Assembly: GCA_000934455.1 (NCBI GenBank)
Contig: KN886957.1
Location: 71,106 to 100,173, forward strand
From: Apostichopus parvimensis
Lineage: Eukaryota; Echinodermata; Holothuroidea; Aspidochirotida; Stichopodidae
Direction: 5' to 3'
DNA: 29,068 nucleotides
Numbering within the stretch: position 1 is the first letter of the stretch; each line of letters starts with the position of its first letter. A program made the position numbers and the translations under genes. This document shows, piece after piece, positions 17,570-28,951 of the stretch. Below the pieces are notes generated by a model. That model did no database searches. It saw nothing but the letters and a program-made list of their open reading frames with translations, and was not told the origin of the DNA.

Positions 17570-18586
17570 ATAATGTTACACATCAAACAGCAGTTATTAC
17601 TAATACTCAGCTAATAATATGCCACAGCTGTCAATAGCTAAAATATTTCCTGAACTGTTGACAGTATTAAAAGAAAAATGTACAATATAAAATAGAAACT
17701 ATTGACACTAGCATAAATATATAGCAGGTGGTTAGACATGCATCACTGAAAAGAAATACAACTGTACAAGAGTACTAAACATTGAAAGTTGCCAAAATAT
17801 AGAAAGATCCATCACCCACAAAATATATACTACATAGGAAATAAGCATAAATATGAACAGAAAGTAGAATAACTATGATAGACACATATAGAAAAAGAGT
17901 TGCTATGGTAACACTATCCATAATTATTACAACAGAAAGACTTCTGCTACAATAGCAACTATTCTGTATTGAATGGAATGTACAAGATGCTGTAAGACTT
18001 CAGCTTAGGCTACGGTAGGAGGAAGATTTGAAAAGTCTCCAGTGAAAATGCAGATTGGATTTCCAGTTTAAAGAACTGAATTGTTTCCTGTTTCTTTCAT
18101 TCTTATTGAATTGAGACAAGAATCTGAGTTTAAATTCAATTGCCAGATACACAAATGAGATAAAATTTTAATATTCCTCGAGCATTTATATAAAGAATAA
18201 AAGAAAGACATATACTCAAATGACCGGTAGAACAACAAATCATCTAGCAGACACTGACAATGTGTTGTCACATAGCATAGCAAAATGACTACATCACAGT
18301 GTTACTTGAAATGTTATTTTCATTATTGCTTATTTAGCCTCATATTTTACATGGGCTCACTTAACTATGTTTCTGTTTGACATGGCTAATGCTCTGTACG
18401 TCTCTACATCTTTCCTCCTAAGCATGATATCCAACCTAAAAGATTTGACAACAGTTGCATGATAAATTTGTACAATTTAACCAAAAGGTCACAAAACTTA
18501 GTGTGACATTGACACAGCCATTGCATATATGAATGGCACAGTATCAGAGGCATTGCATTAGGCAGTTAAAAGAACCAGGCACCCCT
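17570..18586. repeat. second copy of ~1-kb duplicated block (right of gap)
   Basis: Same orientation as 16296-17310 and 1017 bases against 1015. It continues past the point where the first copy meets the gap, into unique sequence (TTCCCCCATCCAGG). This fits alternative haplotype contigs placed end to end. Confidence 0.95.
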
Positions 18587-19933
18587 TCCCCCATCCAGGA
18601 ACTGCTAGTCAAGAAAGATTCAAAAGATAGCCAGATAGAACTTTGTGGCTTTGTGTCAAGTGCAGTTTGGATCATGTAAGGGTTAAAGGATCCAGCTGTA
18701 TCTCTTGAACAGGGGATGGGGGATAGGTGGGGGGGGGGTGGTGGAGAAGGGGGGCTGAAGCCGTAGCTACTCAACTGCACGGTACGATTGACAGCATTGG
18801 AGGTTGAAACTTGCATTGAATCATATCACTACAACTACAATGAATGAAGCACAAAAAAACACAGTTGTTGCTTATTTCGATAAATCTAGACACTTTTTCA
18901 TACCCAGTTGGGAAATGTTTTTTTTTATACTCTTTGCTCTATCCTTTATGTATACACAAAATAGAGCAGAGTTGCATGAAAGGCACTTTGAGTATTTGCA
19001 TGATTTGATACAATGATGGATATCTCTTACACTAAAAAGATCAAGAAGTTTGAAAGATTTCACTCGTCTAAGTCTACGATAAAATACTCTGGCGGCTTAT
19101 AATTACAAAAAACATCATGCAATAAGCTCATTACACGTACATTACACGTATTAGAATTTTGTAACACAATCATAAAAATAGCCTGCTTTCTGTTGCAACT
19201 GCTAAGAGATGGAAAAAAAAATGTGGATCTCGAAATGATTGTCCATAATTCAGTTAAACTACAAAAGATACCTTACTAAATGTCATTTAAAGGAAACATA
19301 GTCTCCAAATGACATTTAAACAATGTTTTGTTGTACAATATATTGTATTCGTCAAACTACGCCCATCCCCAAATTCACTCTTTTTGGTTCAATTTATAAT
19401 TGCAACATCACAGCAACCACCACTTTTCAACTCATGCAAAAATTTGTAAAGAAAGTTTTGACAAAATCAAAAAAAAGTAGGTGTTTAATTACAATACATT
19501 TGCACCAACCTTTGTAATAAAAAAATTTGTAGAAAGATTGCTCTTCACTTATTGCTCATTTTTTGTTTAAATAGTTATATTTCCTTCTATGAAAGCATGA
19601 TAGATTTATGATAAATTGCAACTTTGCAAACTGGCATTTTTATAGATAAAAAAAAAAGTGGCAAAAAGGAAAGAAAATGAAATTTGTGTACAGTTGATTG
19701 ATTTGTTCTTGATAATTTCAGATGAAGTTTTGCTAAATGCCTTATAGCTAAAGATTTGAAAGCTTTCAGAAAACATAAAAAAACAATATTTAATATAATT
19801 ACTATAAACTCTGATCCATATAAATTTGGTTCAAAACAACCTATAGAATATTACAATCTATGTTTTTACTCTTCTGAGGCTAAAAACGGCAAAGATAAAA
19901 TACTATAAAATTCGTACAAATTATTATATATTT
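18587..19933. other. spacer, probably including the 3' UTR of the NACHT/TPR gene
   Basis: AT-rich, with no recognised gene. A G-rich stretch at 18712-18753 could form a quadruplex. A minus-strand ATTAAA (plus TTTAAT near 19790), about 140 bases after the NACHT/TPR stop codon, is a possible poly(A) signal variant. Confidence 0.4.
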
Positions 19934-20874
19934 CTAGATGTCGGCACCTTTCGAAGAGCCATCAATATTTGGTAAGAACGATTGGTTCGGTCTCCTCTGG
20001 TGCCGTCTGCGTGGATACATGTCACTGAAATCTTTGGAATACCGACCAGGTTCATGATACCATGTAGCTGTATGGACGCCCTTCGGAGCAACAGGTCTGG
20101 GGCACGGAGGCTCCCCCATAAGGTCCTTTATGTCGCTGTGGGGTCCCTGCACCGTGGTGACGTTGCTGGGATGCAAATCAAAGGCCTGAGGAATGTCACA
20201 AGAGGAATGATGAGAAGCGTATGATACCTGGCTCATGGTCAGATGAGGTTTGGGGTCAAAGATACTCCTATTCAAAGATGCTGTCCTCGGTCTCTGTCTC
20301 TTACTGGAATGGCTAAATGAGGAGGTTTCCCTCGTCTGGAAGTTCTGCTGATGAGTCGACGGTGAGACCTGCCTCTTCGTGGATGGGCTGTTCCTTCGTC
20401 GAGCACGGTCTGTGTCCTTTCTGCTCCTTCTCAAGTCTCTCGCCAGAGCAGGGGAGGAGCTCCTCGCACGGAATCTAGGTTTGTCAAGATGCCGGTTCTG
20501 GATGCGTTCACGTCCCAGCCCATCTGTTGTGAGTACCCTCCTGTGTGGAGCAGTAAATGGGCCATATTTCTGTTGCTGTAGAAACTTTGTTCTCGACTCC
20601 TCGACTTTTCTGTCGAGGACCTCCAAGTCTGCTCCATGCCAGGACATGTCACTGTAGGCCAGGGGGGCATCCCATCTCTTTGCTCCAGGGGCTCTGGAGT
20701 GGTCATAGTGGCCTTTACTCAAATCCTGATCTAACTGCTTCAGGGTACTTCGTACAGCCAGGGTAAGCTTGTGCGTTGGGCCGAGGGATGAAATTCGTAT
20801 ATCCAGGGCCTTGTTTAGCAGCGTGCTGGCATCTTTCTTGCAAGTTAGACTGTGATCCCTTTTCAACAGCTTTC
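19934..20874 (-). CDS. NACHT/TPR gene, terminal coding exon (last TPR and basic tail)
   Basis: The acceptor is attttttgcag-like (ttgcag) before GA AAG CTG TTG; the exon enters in phase 1 and ends in TAG at 19934-19936. The first ~50 residues finish a kinesin-light-chain-type TPR (LLNKALDIRISSLGPTHKLT). The remaining ~260 residues are rich in Arg, Ser, Pro, His and Gln, with RARSSSPALARDLRRSRKD-type stretches and no predicted fold. It is one long open exon, more GC-rich than its surroundings, which supports coding. Confidence 0.88.
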
Positions 20875-23800
20875 CTGCAAAAATATAATATTGCAATGCT
20901 TCAGAAAACATAGTCAGAGAGTTCAAACTTCATTTAAACTCTTGTCATTTTTTTAATTTTTAAAATCTATGTTAAAAGGCAGATATATGTTATCTTCTCT
21001 TCCATTAGAACACTAATTATGGTTCTGCAAATATATTAATCTCAAATAAGTTTCAGAGCCCTCTAAATGAATGTGCTACATGTCAGTGGACCAGCCACCT
21101 ATTTTCAATTCACCTCTATTACTTTGATATTTTCACAGCGGGTTAAAATGTCTTCTCAAGAAGTATTACCCTCCAGTGGTTGGAATTTGTGTTGATAGCT
21201 AGTTATAATACATCAGAACCCAAATACAGTAGTTCTACTTGATGGATTAATATGTATCTATTCAATAGACATTTAACCTTAGGCTGTAATGTTGCCTGGC
21301 ATTCAATGTTAGGCTATCAATTCAAACTCCAAATACAGTACTGCAAAGAGAGGAACATTGTCCTTACATTACTGATATACTTATCACAAACATGTTAAGA
21401 AAACTTTGAAATTAGGCTTGAACAAATACAAGACAGTAATAAACACACAATAATTACTATCAAAAGGATAAAATTCATTCCTCCCTAAAGCGGAAAAAGA
21501 GATCAACGTACCGAGGTGAAACAACGTTGTTGCAACAAGAAGATGGTCATCACCATATACTGTTTTCCTAATTCGCAGAGCTCTTTGGTAGAGAGCCTCG
21601 GCCACGATCCTGTCATAACTGCAAAATAAAATGATAACTTCTGTGGAGAGTACTTATAAAAGACAACAATGTATTAAATATCTTGTCCCTCCTCACAATG
21701 TACAAGACACAATGACTCGAGCTGGTAGAATACAGTCAACTGACCTGCTGACAAATTTGGTTATATCTCTCTAAGTTCTCCCCTCTTTGTATCATTTCTC
21801 TTCATACCAACAAACAAGTGTCGACCTTTTGGATTCTACAATACATTTTTACCATGTGCTAAGTAACACAACATTGTCCTGAATTTTTATACATTTTCTG
21901 AAAAGAAAAAGGCAAAGTTTATTTTTAGGCTGTCAAGTAACAGAGTTGATCATGTGACATTATCAGCATATCATACAGAGTCTGACAGTGCATTTACTGA
22001 AAATAAACTGGAAGGTCTCAGAAATTCTTGAGAAACAACAACCATTGCTTGAAAAACAATGTCATACACCTCACTTTTTACATGATATCCTGTGTGTTAC
22101 TTGTTTTGTCGTTTTTGGCCTCCCTTATTCCTCTCCCGCCTTTGAGGGACTACGCCTGTGTTGTGTATTCGTTTATGTGTTGGAAAAAAAACTACTAGCC
22201 TGTTGGGAAAAAATCTACTAGCCGTGTGCGCACATGGTGGCATTGACGATAGACCAACTGTGAAACGGGAGACAAGATTTTCAGAGTAACTCGCAATTTT
22301 CCACTGTGTATTAATAATAACTGAATGCTAGCCAATTTAGCTATTGCTTACTTCAACCTTTGCATGCAATGATTACCTTTCTGTATTCAGAGGGTCACTA
22401 AGCAGCCCCGCGAGGTTATTTAACACTTCTGCTACACCGGGATGTGATTTACCATACCAGCGTTCTCTGGCATATAGAGATTTGCGTAGATGTCTTTCAG
22501 CCTCTGAGAAATTTCCTGTTTTGGCTCTGAAAGAGAGATGATGATATCAGTTTAATCTATGATTGTCTTGGTATAATATGAGAAGAGAAAAGTGTGAACA
22601 AAAAAACAACTGCAGGGAGAAAACAGTTGTAAGTCATTTTAATTCAAGTCAAGTCAAGACACTTTAGCCTACTTATAAACAAACCAAAGGGAATCTGAAT
22701 GGTTTCACTTTGGGGTTAATAGAACTCTAACACTTACAATTGTATCTGTAACACTGGCTTGTGATATTAAGTAGCCATATTGCTCAATTGGTTGAAACAT
22801 ATTCAACCTTCATAATCAGGTTTTCTTAGTGTTACGACTTGTCTTTTAGCTACATTTATTGCCTTTAAAGGAAACCAATGACTCTACCTCAATAATCCCA
22901 AGTTATACTGGGAAGTGGCTTGGCCAGCCACACAGTTAGACTGTTCCATGCACTTCTTGGCCTTCTTTAGATATCCCTCTGCCTCCTCTGTATTTCGATC
23001 GTAAGCTGCCATGTTGCCCAGCTGGTTCAAAATACGACCTAAACAAACAACAAAATGCACAGAAAAGACTAAAAGTCACTCAAAGGTCAAAACAGAAATA
23101 CTGGAGTAAAAGATAAGGGATCCTATTGATTTGTTGTATTGGATGATGACTTCTTTTCTTTCCTTTGGATAGTAATATCAGTATACAGCTCTGTGCAGAA
23201 TATATTAATACCAATAAATTCTGTCAACAAGTAATGACAAAGGTGAAGAATTTCCGCTTAAATGTATCATTTTTAGGATTACCTGAATACTGCAAGCATC
23301 CGTATGAAATCATAAATTGACTAAACAAGTGAGAAATGAGCGAGATATGTTATGAAATAAGTGAAGAAGAGTTGCATAATATTAAAACTGACATTTGAGC
23401 AATCCTGTTTGCAAAGAGACTGACAACATTTTACCTTGCATTTCCAGCATCTCCTTATAGCTGTTGTCACTCTGCCCAAGGCACATATTATCCACAGTTG
23501 CTAGGGCCTTCTTGTACCAGGATCGGGCCGTTCCCTTATGAAGTTGATACAGAGACAAGTTGCCTAATGCCTCCTGAATCTTGATCAAGAGAAATTGCTC
23601 TTTGGTGTTCAACGGGAAGAACTATACAAATGTCAAAAGGAAAAGACACTTATTAAACTCTTTTTCAAATGAATATAAAGGAAAAACTGCTATCGACACC
23701 TGATGTTTAAGACATGACATCACATAAAGAAATTTGTCATTTTCTCAAGAAAAAATTAAACCAGATTCAAAGTTGCATTTTTCAGTGAACTCAATCTGGT

Positions 23801-26800
23801 GGTATCGTGCAGAAGGGTTGAATGGAAAGAAACCGTTCAGGAAAAATGTCATTTGCTACCATAATTTACCGAAACGTAACCAGAATTTACGAATACAGGG
23901 GAAAACTTCAGGAGGTTTGCCAATGAATATAATAATGAAATAAATGCAAAAAAGGATGACAGTAAAGTAATGGTTCCGTTTTTTCTGAAAAAAAGGAGGC
24001 GTGAAACTTACCCTCAAAACTTCTTTATAAGCTAGCTGCAGAACTTGAGCAGCCTGTGTAAATATGGATCGTTCAGCCAGAAATTTACCAGCATAAAAGG
24101 CCACCACTGCAGGTTGACTACGTATTGCTTCTGAATTCAGACTGGACATGGAGACATCTGCATGTGCAGGTAAAAACAGAGATAACTTCTGTGTATATGT
24201 ATTAGGTACTGATAATAACATGTTAATATGCACCTGTCAAAATTGGCAAAGATTTGTATTCCATGGTTGAAAATCATTCACTAAATCCAAAGGTAAAACT
24301 CAGGAAAAAAAGAAAAGGAGTTTTGTGTTCAACTCAAACTTCCTCTTGAATTTTCTTTGGGGAGAAATTTTGTTTGTCAAACATGGCATGTATGATAAAT
24401 ACTATGGTTTAAAAAAACTATCTTGTATCATGAAGCAACATACTATGCAGACTGCCAAATTACGACACAATTGCAAAACAACTAAAAGACACTTGCACAA
24501 ATGAGAGACAATGCATTCTGCTTGATAAGAAAGTCAATAATCTTTAAACTTGCTATGTAAAGAAATTGACACTAAGGTAAATCCCACTTCACCAAACTTC
24601 ACGTAGGGCTTTAAAGAAGCAATAACTGTCCGTGGTTCTCTGATTTACTCACCATCATCATCATCCTCACTATTATCGTGGGCTTCTGTGGTCAGTGATG
24701 CCCAGAGAACACCTTCCCTCATCTCACTGTGTTTCTCTCTTACTTGTTTTCCAGCCTTTGCATCTGCCTTTTCCCCTCCATCTGCAGACCCTGCTATCTC
24801 TGATAATTCATCCGTTGTTTCGTTTTCACGTTTGCGTATTTGATCTCGATCCATTCCGGGATCACTGATAAGCCTCTCCTGGCTTCCTGTCTCAGATATA
24901 TCTGTTCGTCCTTTATGATCAGATAGAGGGTCCTCTGGTCTAGTCTCTTCATTGATTTCCTTCTGTAACAGATTAGCTTCCTCACCCTCAACAAACCCAT
25001 CCTTTACTAACTTCTGGGTCTTTTCTAAACCACTTGTTTCCTTTTTGATAGTCACATGGTTTCCCATGTCATCTTCCTGTTCATCATAGCCAGACAAGCT
25101 TTTGTAATCTTTTCCCAATGCAGGAAGGCCGTAGGCGTCCACCTTTGAACTTGCATCACTACCGCTCCCTTCATTCGTTCTCCATCCGTGCGATGTATTC
25201 AATTTGTGGTCAGCTTCTTTAATTTCTATCTCCCTCATGGCATGAATGACACTTTCTAGCTGCGTATCGTTGCTGGCCAAAGAGTCCAGGTCGCTGCACA
25301 ACGAATCTGCCTCCGAGATATTTCCCGACTGCCACCAGCCCACACTCTCTGCTGGAACTGAATCGTTCTCCCCTTCTCCAGAGATGGCAGCACTCACCAT
25401 ATTGCTGAGGGAGGCGACTACGTCTATGTCTTCTTCTGCGAGCCTCCTCCAGTAATGTAAAAGGTCGTTGGAAAGTGCGACCGTTTGTGGAGCACCACCG
25501 TACAAAGTGATAAACATTCTTTAGGAAGAAGAAGAATGACAAACATAAGTATATTCAGGAAATAATTTAATTTGAGGGCTTTGAATTTCATCTCGTCATA
25601 AAGGACTATTGTTATTGTGGACAAAAGCTGCTATACATCTTTGCACATTTTCACATATCATTTAAATGTGGGATACCTGATAAATTAATCTGCTAAAATT
25701 ATTTAGAAAAAACTTGAGTCATGAATTTATCATTTCAAGTGATTCAAAAGTAGCTACCACTTCCTTCTAGACTCACTAAAAGAGAGTGCAATTGCATGGA
25801 GCAAATATTCAAGTGAAGACTATGTTAAATTTAAAATATCTGAATCCAAATTATACACAGGTCAAAACTGATGATCCATATTATAAGTAGCTGTAAACCA
25901 GAAAAGAACCTTTTAGGCACCAACAAGCTTGCTTCCCAAGCCAAGTTTTCCACATCATTACAACTGCTTTACCTAAATAATCTGGTGGTTTGTTTTGAAA
26001 TATAATCTCACAACATTTAGAATATTACCTCACTAGACAATGTCACACACAATGTTGTAATTTCAAAATATTTTCAAAAGATTTTTGGAATTTTAACAAA
26101 TCTAATGAACATTCATTCAAATATATTTTGCAATTTACATCTTACTAGTATAAACCTCACCTAGATTTTTGCCACTTGCAGTATAAACGCGACTTTCGTT
26201 TCTGAATACAATAAGGATAAAAATGTGTATACACTATTTAACAACAACATATGGCAATTGGTGTTACTTACTCTGGTTTCATTATTTCTCTCTGGAGTTT
26301 TTGCCAATTTTCACATTGTCGATAATGGTACGGCAACTCTTTGGCTTTGCGTTGGCTGTGTGGCAACTGCTGGAAGAAACTAGCTAGTATTTCATGGAAC
26401 AAAAACTTTCTCCCCATTCCAGAATTTGGGACAAGATAAGAAGTTGGCTCTACTTTTCTCTTTGCAGGTGAGCTGAGACCAGACACCACTCCTACAAAAG
26501 AAGAATAATGAGAAATTACAAGTTACATGATATGGAATAATGCTAAATACTAGACTCTGCTTCTGAAGTATACATGACATTGCTATTCCAGTATGAGAAT
26601 ATGCCAGTGTGAGAATACCCTACGAAATAGCCTAGGACAGAAAGAGGCACATTTCCTAATTCCAGAAACTTACCTTTTTCTTCTAAAGCTAGCATTTATA
26701 TGAAGCTATTGTGTAACTTGTGAAGAATCCAAACATCCTCCTAATCGAACACTGAGATATGTTAATAATTGTTTCTTTGATATAACACACAGCAAAATGG

Positions 26801-28951
26801 GTCACATAATGACATACAGCTTATAGGAAATATTCACACATCTCTTACATAGGCACACAACCTAACTCTTAGCAAAGTGTGTACAGCAGCTGGTTTGTAT
26901 TTCATGACTAACATAACATAAACATGTTCCTTTGCACATAATCTTCCCTCAACTTACTGGTGCAAAATACTGTATAAACTCTGTGACATACTTCTTCAAC
27001 GCCCAAGAAGGAACAAATTCCCTCCGGTATGATCAGGGTGAAGGTGGGGAGGGGGGATAGTGACTCACTAACCTTAACGACTAATAATGATAACAATTAT
27101 TGTTAAAATGTAAAAACGAGCTCAAAAATATGAAGATCAAAACCCCATTTAAACTAACCCAAGAGGAAATACTCCACAGCTTCTCTCAAGTGTTGGTGGC
27201 AAAATTTCATTAATCCACCTGGCCTTTCTACCAGAGTGTCAAAGGTCGCTGACCTGAAGAGTGCAAAGTCAAACTGTGTGACCTCTGCCTCCTTTGTGTA
27301 ACCAAACATGTTAAGGAGTTTTAAGATGTCTCCCTCTGTCAGTCCTTCCCTGGAGCAGGCGATGAGTCTTAATGTGTCAGCAACCCATCCATCAAACTCT
27401 AAGGGAAATATAAAGAAAAAACAATAAAATGCAGGTCATTAGTTTTGACGCAAACTTGTTAAAGCTGATAGAGTTACTTCAAGTTTCCAAATTTATTGTC
27501 CTGGAGGTTTCCACTAAACCCCCCACCCCGCCCCCACCCTCCCCCCTCCAGATTAGTCTCAGATGCTGAGGATGATTTAGTTTACACACATTTAAGAGTC
27601 TCTGTTTGACAGAGCTATTGAAGCAAATGTAAAAAGTTAACCATATTAACTGACTCTTTTAATATTTCTTAAAATATTTTTGGACAAAGGAGATGACTGT
27701 TAAAATCTTGATAAGTTTTAGCAATGTTTGTAGTCAGTCTGACTGAAGGTGGTCATTGCTGATGGATAATTAAGCATGACATAGCACCTATTTAATTTAG
27801 TGTTTGTTAACTAAATTCATTAGCATGTCACTAAATGCACCACTTCAGATACACCGCTGGGTTCTAAATGAATGTACTGTTCCCCAGTTCAACCATTACA
27901 CAGCAATGAAAACTTGATATCTGCAGAATATTTCTGGAGTGTCCATTTCCTTGTTAATAGAAGGTAGACAAAGGGGGTGTGGGTAAGAAAGGGGAGAGAT
28001 TTTGAACATTTTTTTTTGTTGGTAGTAATAGAAGGGTTGGGACATACCCTCTAGTCCACCCCACCTGTCAAGTTACTCCTACAATCACGATTTCAAATGA
28101 ACTTTATACAACCATTAATGAACCACTTAACATTTAGATCAAAGATCCTTCAATCTGCTGATAATAATAATAACAATAATAATAATATTCAATTTTCATA
28201 TAGCACATTATACCAGCCATAGGTCTCAAAGCCCTTTACAGACGTTATATTAGCCCTGGTCAATGATAACCTGTCCCAGAGACAATCAATCCAGGCGGCT
28301 GCAGTTTTATACTGCGCCCAATGACAAGTTACCTCACAAGGTACCCATTTAACCCCTGGATGGAGAGAGGCAACTGAGTTAAAGCATCTTGCCCAAGGAC
28401 ACAACGTAATGAACTAGGCATGAATCGAACCAGCAATCCTTGGATCACGAGTCCGACACCTTGGCCAATTGGCCACAACGCTCTCACGCTACGACCGTTG
28501 GTTTACCTGAAGCAGTGGTTCTGCCGGATGAAGCATCCATTCTGCCGGCTCTCGTCCATCCGTAGTCTTTGGTCCATCTGATGATAACTAGTCTCCAGAG
28601 GTCCCTGAAAGTGCTGGCACTGGTGTACTGCTCCAAGCATTCCTCCACTTTCATGTAGGTGCCAAAGAGTTTAAGTTCATTGGCTACAATGGAGAGGAAC
28701 AGAGGCTTGGAGCTCAGCTTGGCATTCACGATGGCTTCCAGATGCTGCTTGTTCAAGCATTTGCAATGTAACGCAAGCAGCTGTTCCAGAACTGTGGCTT
28801 TGTCTGTGGTGTCAGTAAAGAGGGGGACGATGTGGAATGTGTTGTCTGTCCTTTGCGCGAGGGCTTTGAAGGTCAGGTCGGAACGGATGGTTGTGGTGAT
28901 GATTTTACAGTGGGGTGGAAGGACATCAGGGAGCCAAAACAGTTCCTTCAC
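19934..28951 (-). CDS. NACHT/winged-helix/TPR STAND protein, TTC41-like (ten 3' exons, 5' partial)
   Basis: Minus-strand segments are 28951-28507, 27398-27159, 26491-26272, 25518-24653, 24157-24012, 23621-23435, 23038-22888, 22526-22377, 21618-21512 and 20874-19934: 3453 nt, 1150 residues plus TAG, frame intact at every join. Residues 1-148 look like the back of a NACHT ATPase (KELFWLPDVLPPHCKII). 149-228 hold a winged helix with CHQHLREAVEYF. 229-320 are a helical arm with ELPYHY and LLHYWRRL. About 321-590 are an acidic, low-complexity linker. About 600-890 are TPR-type repeats, two of kinesin-light-chain style. About 890-1150 are a basic, Ser/Arg/Pro-rich tail. STAND proteins are nucleotide-switched scaffolds. 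TTC41 fits best from memory; a nephrocystin-3-like protein is the main alternative. The P-loop half lies beyond 29068. Confidence 0.85.
21512..21618 (-). CDS. NACHT/TPR gene exon (TPR)
   Basis: The acceptor is attttgcag before TTATGAC and the donor is CACCTCG|gtacgt; it enters in phase 2 and leaves in phase 1. It encodes AEALYQRALRIRKTVYGDDH and LVATTLFHLG, a textbook TPR_12 helix pair joining to the last exon at a split Gly. Confidence 0.9.
22377..22526 (-). CDS. NACHT/TPR gene exon (TPR)
   Basis: The acceptor is ctctctttcag before AGCC and the donor is GAAAG|gtaatc, phase 2 at both ends. It encodes AKTGNFSEAERHLRKSLYAR, then GKSHPGVAEVLNNLAGLL, again kinesin-light-chain-type TPR. Confidence 0.9.
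22888..23038 (-). CDS. NACHT/TPR gene exon (TPR)
   Basis: The acceptor is tgtttag before GTCGT and the donor is TTGAG|gtagag; it enters in phase 1 and leaves in phase 2. It encodes RILNQLGNMAAYDRNTEEAE, GYLKKAKKCMEQ and SQYNLGLL, two TPR helical pairs. The donor is slightly off consensus (gtagag), but the frame requires it. Confidence 0.85.
23435..23621 (-). CDS. NACHT/TPR gene exon (TPR-like)
   Basis: The acceptor is tttgtatag before TTCTTCCCG and the donor is ATGCAAG|gtaaaa; it enters in phase 0 and leaves in phase 1. It encodes IQEALGNLSLYQLHKGTARS and WYKKALATVDNM, a degenerate TPR. Confidence 0.85.
24012..24157 (-). CDS. NACHT/TPR gene exon (first TPR-like helices)
   Basis: The acceptor is cacatgcag before ATGTCTCC (phase 1) and the donor is TTGAGG|gtaagt (phase 0). 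It encodes VVAFYAGKFLAERSIFTQAA and VLQLAYKEVLR. The reading frame runs open beyond both splice sites, so the exon limits rest on splice consensus and phase agreement. Confidence 0.8.
24653..25518 (-). CDS. NACHT/TPR gene exon (helical arm and acidic linker)
   Basis: The acceptor is ttcttcctaaag before AATG (phase 2) and the donor is GATGATG|gtgagt (phase 1). The first ~35 residues (MFITLYGG, NDLLHYWRRLAEED) continue the family's YW helical arm. The remaining ~250 residues are rich in Glu, Asp, Ser, Lys and Thr and end in an Asp run, and look disordered. A donor-like ATG|GTGAGT lies inside at 25398/25397, so a shorter splice form skipping most of the linker is conceivable. Confidence 0.8.
26272..26491 (-). 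CDS. NACHT/TPR gene exon (ELPYHY arm)
   Basis: The acceptor is cttttgtag before GAGTGGTG (phase 1) and the donor is CCAGA|gtaagt (phase 2). It encodes FLFHEILASFFQQLPHSQRK then KELPYHYRQCENW. The pattern of a short helix, Pro-Ser-Arg-Lys and ELPxH is typical after the winged helix in NACHT/TPR proteins. Confidence 0.87.
27159..27398 (-). CDS. NACHT/TPR gene exon (winged helix)
   Basis: The acceptor is atttcccttag before AGTTTGATGG and the donor is CTCTTGG|gttagt; exactly 80 codons with phase 1 at both ends. It encodes VADTLRLIACSREGLTEGDI, LLNMFGY and GLMKFCHQHLREAVEYFLLG. The GLTE and HQHLREAV signatures mark the winged helix after a NACHT ATPase. Because its frame carries stops just outside, no long ORF marks it; it was found by reading the frame between splice sites. 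Confidence 0.88.
27519..27546 (-). other. G-quadruplex motif on the sense strand of the NACHT/TPR gene
   Basis: C-runs of 6, 4, 5, 3 and 6 bases separated by single A, G, A, T on the plus strand. On the transcribed RNA this reads as five G-runs with one-base loops, within the intron behind the first visible exon. Confidence 0.7.
28161..28497 (-). mobile_element. tRNA-derived SINE with (ATT)n tail
   Basis: Read on the minus strand, the element starts near 28497 with a tRNA-like head: box A-like TGGCCAATTGGCC, then GTCGGACTCGTGATCC, and box B-like GGTTCGATTC. A body containing GTCCTTGGGCAAGATGC and AAATGGGTACCTTGTGAGG follows. It ends near 28161-28190 in an (ATT)n tail. Head, body and simple-repeat tail match the layout of tRNA-derived SINEs of invertebrates. 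It sits in an intron of the NACHT/TPR gene in sense orientation, with its head about 10 bases behind the splice donor of the preceding exon. Confidence 0.8.
28507..28951 (-). CDS. NACHT/TPR gene, first visible exon (C-terminal part of NACHT domain)
   Basis: The acceptor is ccttttag before GTGAAGGAACTG at 28951 and the donor is GCTTCAG|gtaaac; it enters in phase 0 and leaves in phase 1. It encodes VKELFWLPDVLPPHCKIITT (the WLP...LP...K(I/V)I pattern that follows Walker B in NACHT ATPases), then SSKPLFLSIVANELKLFGTY and ECLEQYTS. The GTG at 28951 is an internal Val codon, not a start. The Walker A and B motifs lie beyond the right edge. Confidence 0.87.

Noticed and set aside
18544..18816. 90-residue minus-strand ORF with a Pro-rich stretch
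   Set aside because: The Pro run comes from the G-rich simple sequence at 18712-18753, and the frame starts inside the duplicated non-coding block.
28420..28497. Possible functional tRNA gene (box A and box B visible on the minus strand)
   Set aside because: The cloverleaf is degenerate, it runs into a SINE body and an (ATT)n tail, and there is no acceptor stem pairing; it is a SINE head.
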